DNA of 64,000 nt from positions 1,904,001-1,968,000 of the forward strand of contig NZ_MVAB01000001.1 in NCBI RefSeq assembly GCF_002026305.1, written 5' to 3'. Position 1 is the stretch's first letter; each line of letters begins with the position of its first letter. A program made the position numbers and the translations under genes. This document shows positions 60,097 through 64,000 of the stretch, piece by piece. This DNA comes from Vagococcus martis. GTDB lineage: Bacteria > Bacillota > Bacilli > Lactobacillales > Vagococcaceae. The notes under the pieces were generated by a model. The model searched no databases. It was not told the origin of the DNA and saw only the letters and a list, made by a program, of their open reading frames with translations.

Positions 60097-60522
60097 ATGA
60101 AAAATACAACTAAGACGATTGTTATTTTATTATTACTATTTGTAGTAGTGTTGTTTGCTGTAATAAATGCTCAACCAATAACTATTAATTTTATATTTAC
60201 CAAGCAACGTGTACCACTTGTTTTAATTATTATATCATCTGTTATCATTGGTGCGATTATCGCATTAATTGGGACAATGGGGACTATTTGGAAGAAAAAT
60301 AGAACGGTTAAAGAGCTAAATAAAAAAATTGAAGATTTAAAAGCGAGTCCACTTGATGACACCAGTTCAGAATATGTGTCAACTTTAGAGGGAAAATATA
60401 AAGAAAGCCAGTTAGAGTTATCAGATTTACGTCACAAACTCGTTAATCAAATGATGAGTACTCCAGCTGATCCCAACTCAAGTACACAAACAAATGAGTT
60501 AACAGAAACGATGAAGGATTAG
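60097..60522 (+). CDS. LapA-domain (DUF1049) membrane protein
   Basis: A 141-residue protein with two N-terminal membrane spans (about 8-28 and 44-66) joined by a short loop with the family mark NAQPITINFIF. A cytoplasmic coiled-coil-like tail follows (about 70-120, VKELNKKIEDLK). Related LapA/YciS proteins assist envelope assembly in Gram-negatives; the role here is unknown. It is encoded between the SDR and rodA with gaps of 3-18 bp. Confidence 0.82.
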   Translation: MKNTTKTIVILLLLFVVVLFAVINAQPITINFIFTKQRVPLVLIIISSVIIGAIIALIGTMGTIWKKNRTVKELNKKIEDLKASPLDDTSSEYVSTLEGKYKESQLELSDLRHKLVNQMMSTPADPNSSTQTNELTETMKD

Positions 60523-60525
60523 CTT

Positions 60526-61713
60526 ATGTTACGAACGGAAAAAAGGGAGTTTCATCAGATTAATTATCGGATATTATTACCAGTTTTCTTTCTAAGTATT
60601 ATCGGATTGATGTCAATGTATGTGGCAATCAGTGGTGAGTACTCGTCAACAGATTTTTTAAAAAAAATGTTACAGCAAGTACTCTGGTATGCCATTGGAG
60701 GAGCTTCATTGTATGTAACAATGATAATTAAACCAGAAATTATATGGAAACTAACGCCATATGCTTATATCTTAGGTTTGATTTTAATGGTAGCATTATT
60801 ATTTTTTTATGATGTCCCACTTGCGTTAGAAACCGGATCTAAAAATTGGTTTCGTTTTGGGTCAGTAACATTTCAACCAGCTGAGTTGGTTAAGATTTTA
60901 TATATTTTGATGTTGTCCTATATTGTGACAGGTCATAATCAAATGTATCAAGTACGAGATATAAAAACAGATGGATTACTAGTAGGAAAAATGCTTTTAG
61001 TAACGTTACCTATTGCTATTTTATTAAATCTACAAAATGATTTTGGTACGATGCTAGTCTTTTTAGCGATACTAGGTGGCGTGTTTTTAGTATCTGGTAT
61101 TTCGTGGAAAATAATTTTAGCTGTGGTAACACTTGCGCTATTTTTAGGATTGGCATTGGTATATCTAGTCACAACAGATAGCGGTAGAGAATTTTTATAT
61201 AAATTAGGATTCAAAGCTTACCAATTCGCTAGAATAGATGCCTGGATTGATCCTTTCTTTGATCCGAATAACCAATCTTATCAGCAAGTACAGGCCTTAT
61301 TAGCCATTGCAACAGGTGGTTTTTTTGGTAAAGGATTTAATGTGACAGATGTCTATGTTCCCGTTAGATCATCAGACATGATTTTTTCAGTGGTTGCAGA
61401 AAATTTTGGATTTATTGGAAGTGTATTTGTTATCTTGATGTACTTATTGTTAGTATATCGTATGATTAAAACTTGTTTTGAAACAAAAAATGTTTTTTTC
61501 TCATATATTACAGCAGGTATTGTGATGATGATTGTATTCCATGTTTTTGAAAATATTGGGGCAAATATCGGTTTATTACCACTTACGGGAATTCCGCTTC
61601 CATTTATTAGTCAAGGTGGATCAGCTTTGTTAAGTAATATGATAGCTGTTGGATTGGTGATGAATATGACATATCACTATACATCGATAAAAATTAAAAG
61701 GCAGCGATTATAG
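60526..61713 (+). CDS. rodA: FtsW/RodA/SpoVE-family peptidoglycan glycosyltransferase, RodA-like
   Basis: A SEDS glycosyltransferase with about ten membrane spans in 395 residues. The signature GSKNWFRFGSVTFQPAELVKI and the extracellular VPVRSSDMIFSVVAENFGFIG (each about 20 residues, near positions 104 and 280) are typical, as is LTGIPLPFISQGGSALL near the end. Sequence features favour RodA over FtsW, although both occur in cocci. The catalytic Asp equivalent lies in the SSDMIF loop. The stop codon falls within the terminator stem. Confidence 0.88.
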   Translation: MLRTEKREFHQINYRILLPVFFLSIIGLMSMYVAISGEYSSTDFLKKMLQQVLWYAIGGASLYVTMIIKPEIIWKLTPYAYILGLILMVALLFFYDVPLALETGSKNWFRFGSVTFQPAELVKILYILMLSYIVTGHNQMYQVRDIKTDGLLVGKMLLVTLPIAILLNLQNDFGTMLVFLAILGGVFLVSGISWKIILAVVTLALFLGLALVYLVTTDSGREFLYKLGFKAYQFARIDAWIDPFFDPNNQSYQQVQALLAIATGGFFGKGFNVTDVYVPVRSSDMIFSVVAENFGFIGSVFVILMYLLLVYRMIKTCFETKNVFFSYITAGIVMMIVFHVFENIGANIGLLPLTGIPLPFISQGGSALLSNMIAVGLVMNMTYHYTSIKIKRQRL

Positions 61714-61740
61714 TTATATTCTATAGTCGCTGCTTATGTT
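61700..61740. terminator. Terminator between rodA and the DtxR-family gene
   Basis: GCAGCGATTATAG pairs with CTATAGTCGCTGC (13 bp with one wobble). The following T-run is short; the structure probably serves both convergent genes. Confidence 0.65.
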
Positions 61741-62403
61741 TTAAGATGTTTCGTTTGTTGAAAAAATAATATTAGCCTGTTTATGGCTAATATGGTGTTG
61801 AGAATTATCCTTATTAATCTTAAATATAATTAGTTCATTAAATTCATCAATATCTATTATAGTGACAGTGTCACCAATTGATAGATTAATGCTGTCAAGA
61901 TAAGTTAAGACTGATACATCGTCCATAACTCGGCCAATAATAGGAGTGTCGCCAATATTAAATTGGGTCAAGGGAATAATTGCTTGTTCTCTGTAGTTGT
62001 CTTGTGTTGGTATGATACCACCATGGGGACAGTTGGTTGGATTTCCTAAATAATCATATAATCTATTAAAGAATACGGAATCTTTAACATGTTCTAGTTC
62101 TTCAGATAGGTGATGCAAATCGTATAAAGAATATCCTAATTTATCGTATAAAAAGGTTTCGATAATTCGATGGTTTCTAATGATAATAATCGTTTGATTT
62201 AATCCTTCAAGAGTCAATTTTGCTCCAGTATACGGTTTATACTCAATCAATCCATCTTTTTGTAGCTTTTCAACCATTTCGCTAACAGACGCAGGGGATA
62301 CATGAAGATGTTGGGAGAGTGTTTTATTTGAAACAAATTCGTCAATGCCATTGTTCTCATAAATCGCTTTTAAATAGTCTTCTTTATTGGAAGATCTTGA
62401 CAT
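61741..62403 (-). CDS. DtxR/MntR-family metal-dependent repressor
   Basis: A 220-residue metalloregulator. It has an N-terminal winged helix (about 1-65, LSQHLHVSPASVSEMVEKLQ as recognition helix), a dimerisation and metal-binding domain (His and Glu in LYDLHHLSEELEHVKD and NPTNCPHGG) and a C-terminal FeoA-like SH3 domain (about 150-215). Relatives in cocci (EfaR, SloR, MtsR) repress manganese or iron transport. No transporter is nearby, so the metal is not determined; manganese is the usual one in this order. Confidence 0.88.
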   Translation of the reverse strand: MSRSSNKEDYLKAIYENNGIDEFVSNKTLSQHLHVSPASVSEMVEKLQKDGLIEYKPYTGAKLTLEGLNQTIIIIRNHRIIETFLYDKLGYSLYDLHHLSEELEHVKDSVFFNRLYDYLGNPTNCPHGGIIPTQDNYREQAIIPLTQFNIGDTPIIGRVMDDVSVLTYLDSINLSIGDTVTIIDIDEFNELIIFKINKDNSQHHISHKQANIIFSTNETS

Positions 62404-62564
62404 AATTGTCCCTCCTACAAATTAATTGCTAAAATATATTAACTCATTTATTTTATCATAAAAAACCGAAAATATATCAGTAAAAAGGAAATTTGTCCCC
62501 TTTTTTTTAATAATTGATATGCTATACTAGATACGTACAAAATAAGGGAAGTGAAGGTGAAAAA

Positions 62565-62921
62565 ATGACTACATTTTATTGGTACCCAAAATGTTCTACA
62601 TGTAAAAAAGCCATTGCTTGGTTAGATGAGCACCAGATTGATTATAAATTAATCGACATGATTGAAACACCACCTACAAAAGAACAGCTTGTTTCTTGGA
62701 TGGAAACAAATGATTACCCAATTCGTCGTTTTTTTAATACGAGTGGAGTAAGATATAGAGAACAACACTTAAAAGATATTGTAAATGATTTTTCTAAAGA
62801 AGAGGCTGCAACACGTTTAACTGCTGATGGCATGTTGATTAAGCGTCCTATTTTAGAATTAGGCGATAAAGTGTTATTAGGATTTAAAGAATCAGAATAT
62901 GAAGAGTTATTGTTAAAATAA
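62565..62921 (+). CDS. Spx/ArsC-family thioredoxin-fold protein
   Basis: A 118-residue member of the arsenate-reductase-like/Spx family with an N-terminal redox CxxC in YPKCSTCKKAI and the conserved RRFFNTSG and LIKRPILELG stretches. It lacks the linked arsB/arsR genes of true arsenate reductases and resembles YffB/YusI-type proteins of unknown function. The start at ATG 62565 (MTTFYWYPKC) follows GAAGGTG; the frame is open further upstream without conservation. It is co-directional with the GcvH-like gene 16 bp downstream. Confidence 0.86.
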   Translation: MTTFYWYPKCSTCKKAIAWLDEHQIDYKLIDMIETPPTKEQLVSWMETNDYPIRRFFNTSGVRYREQHLKDIVNDFSKEEAATRLTADGMLIKRPILELGDKVLLGFKESEYEELLLK

Positions 62922-62937
62922 TAAAGGATGTGTTGGT

Positions 62938-63219
62938 ATGTCAGAAGAAACATTATGGGTGAAAGAAGTATCAGAAGGTAAAAAAGTTGGCTTAACATCG
63001 ACTGCTCAAGATGATTTAGGAAGTATCACATTTGCGATGTTACCAAAAGTTGGAAAAGAAGTAATAGCAGGTGAACCAGTTGTGGAACTTGAAGCTGAAA
63101 AAGCAGTTGTTGAGTATGACTCTCCTGTTTCTGGAGTGGTTGTGTCAATCAATGAAGCAGCAGAAAAAAATCCCAAGCTGTTAGATGAAAAAGATGCTTG
63201 GTTATATATTGTAAAATAA
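62938..63219 (+). CDS. Free-standing GcvH-like lipoyl-domain protein
   Basis: A 93-residue biotinyl/lipoyl-type beta-barrel. The modification lysine is expected in ELEAEKAVVEYDSP (about residue 54), and SITFAMLPKVGKEV is typical of glycine-cleavage H proteins. It is shorter than canonical GcvH (about 125). No gcvT, gcvP or lipoate ligase gene is close, so it may serve as a lipoyl carrier in lipoate relay, as known for GcvH in Bacillus and Staphylococcus, rather than in glycine cleavage. That role is inference. AAAGGATG lies before the ATG. Confidence 0.85.
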   Translation: MSEETLWVKEVSEGKKVGLTSTAQDDLGSITFAMLPKVGKEVIAGEPVVELEAEKAVVEYDSPVSGVVVSINEAAEKNPKLLDEKDAWLYIVK

Positions 63220-63249
63220 AAAATCCGCAACGAGTGTTGTGGATTTTTT
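63217..63249. terminator. Terminator after the GcvH-like gene
   Basis: AAAAAATCCGCAAC pairs with GTTGTGGATTTTTT over a 4-nt loop with one wobble; A- and T-runs let it work in both directions. Confidence 0.9.
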
Positions 63250-63284
63250 ATTTTTTATCTTCTGTTTTTTGATTATTTCATTTG

Positions 63285-64000
63285 TCAAATTAAGCTAGAC
63301 AAAATATCGTTGTCTACATAACTCAAAAATACTTCCAATGGTGTTTTATAGTTTAATGATTTTCTAGGAATATTATTTCTTTTAGAAGCGATAGATTGGA
63401 TAAAAGATTCCTCAACTTTGTTGAAATCCATTTGTTTAGGTAATCCATCTTTACGTAATAACCCATTAGAGTTTTCATTTAAGCCACGTTGTGATGGTGT
63501 TCCTGGATCGGCAAAATAAATATCAATATCATTTAGATTGCTGATTGATTTCCAATTAGAAAATTCTTTACCACAATCGAATGTGATTGATTTAAATAGA
63601 TGGCATGGAAACTTTTTAAACCAATTATTTAAACTATTTTCGATATCTATTGCTCGTCTGCCTATTGGTTTTAACGTAATAATCACTTTCGATAGTCTTT
63701 CAACGAGTGTGATAACAGCACTTTTATGATCTTTTCCAACAATTGTGTCACCTTCAAGGTGACCAAATTCATTATTAAAGAGTTGATAGTCCTTATTACG
63801 TTGATGGATGGTTCTTTTAAAGGCTTGTTTACCTCTTTTTTCTTTATAACCATTCGCTTTCCTTTTACCTTTCATAGGTAATGCGGTCAAATCAAACAGT
63901 CCTTGCTTAAATAATCTATAAAGAGTACTGATAGAACATGAGATAGGAAACTCAGCACGACCAATAATGACATCTGGAGTCCATCCTTGAACAACCTTCT
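63285..64000 (-). mobile_element. IS30-family insertion sequence transposase, 5' part beyond the window
   Basis: The C-terminal 238 residues of an IS30-type DDE transposase; the frame is open to the right edge. Readable parts are VVQGWTPDVIIGRAEFPIS just inside the edge, LYRLFKQGLFDL, then the catalytic core: GHLEGDTIVG (first Asp), ITFDCGKEF (second Asp) and NENSNGLLRKDG (Glu). The end LNYKTPLEVF is standard. No frameshift or stop is seen, so the copy may be active. The IS terminal repeat should lie left of 63285, possibly around the ATTTCATTTGTCAAATTAAG at 63275-63294, but its exact end cannot be fixed without the other end. Confidence 0.92.

Overview
The window comes from a low-GC Gram-positive bacterium of the order Lactobacillales, most likely Enterococcaceae (Vagococcus or a close relative of Enterococcus). 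The evidence is a GlpK carrying the HPr-phosphorylated His232 typical of enterococcal enzymes, a hydrogen-peroxide-forming GlpO in place of GlpD, an Mga/AtxA-type regulator, a mevalonate operon, consensus cre sites and the yqeG-yqeH-yhbY-nadD-yqeK-rsfS-yqeM-tmcAL order of this group. The genus is an inference; no rRNA or tRNA gene was recognised.

Layout. 1-5.5 kb: the C-terminal part of an Mga-family regulator, then a glycerol operon (glpK-glpO-glpF). 5.6-7.4 kb: a secreted glucosaminidase/M23 peptidase with 14 perfect 12-bp repeats, then a palindromic MITE-like element. 7.4-25.5 kb: an orphan glmL facing away from a large histidine-utilisation region: formiminotransferase, cyclodeaminase, formate-THF ligase, HutD, an APC permease and HutH; then hisS and a YitT protein; then divergent hutI and hutU; then a 998-residue SARP/BTAD-type ATPase regulator. 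Together the hut genes convert histidine to urocanate, imidazolonepropionate, formiminoglutamate and glutamate, with the formimino carbon passed to tetrahydrofolate and recovered by Fhs. No hutG is present.

25.6-40 kb: an FGGY kinase, then de novo purine synthesis in two transcription units (purE-purK-purB and purC-purS-purQ-purL-purF-purM-purN-purH-purD) with related candidate PurR boxes. 40-44 kb: a small bacteriocin-immunity-like gene, an RpiR regulator and a divergent nanE-PTS EIICB-EIIA amino-sugar unit. 44.2-50.1 kb: a ribosome-assembly/NAD/RNA-modification operon, in which rsfS appears to start at ATT. 50.2-54.3 kb: the mevalonate operon on the minus strand. 54.5-63.2 kb: an unknown membrane protein, a lipoprotein cyclophilin, a methyltransferase, obg, rnz, an SDR, a LapA-like protein, rodA, a DtxR-family regulator, an Spx/ArsC-like protein and a free-standing GcvH-like protein. 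An IS30-family transposase runs off the right edge.

Most of the window is conserved core. The observations most worth following are the BTAD-ATPase regulator next to hutU, the hisS without aspS or T-box inside the hut region, the apparent AUU start of rsfS, and the structured leaders of the hut transcripts.
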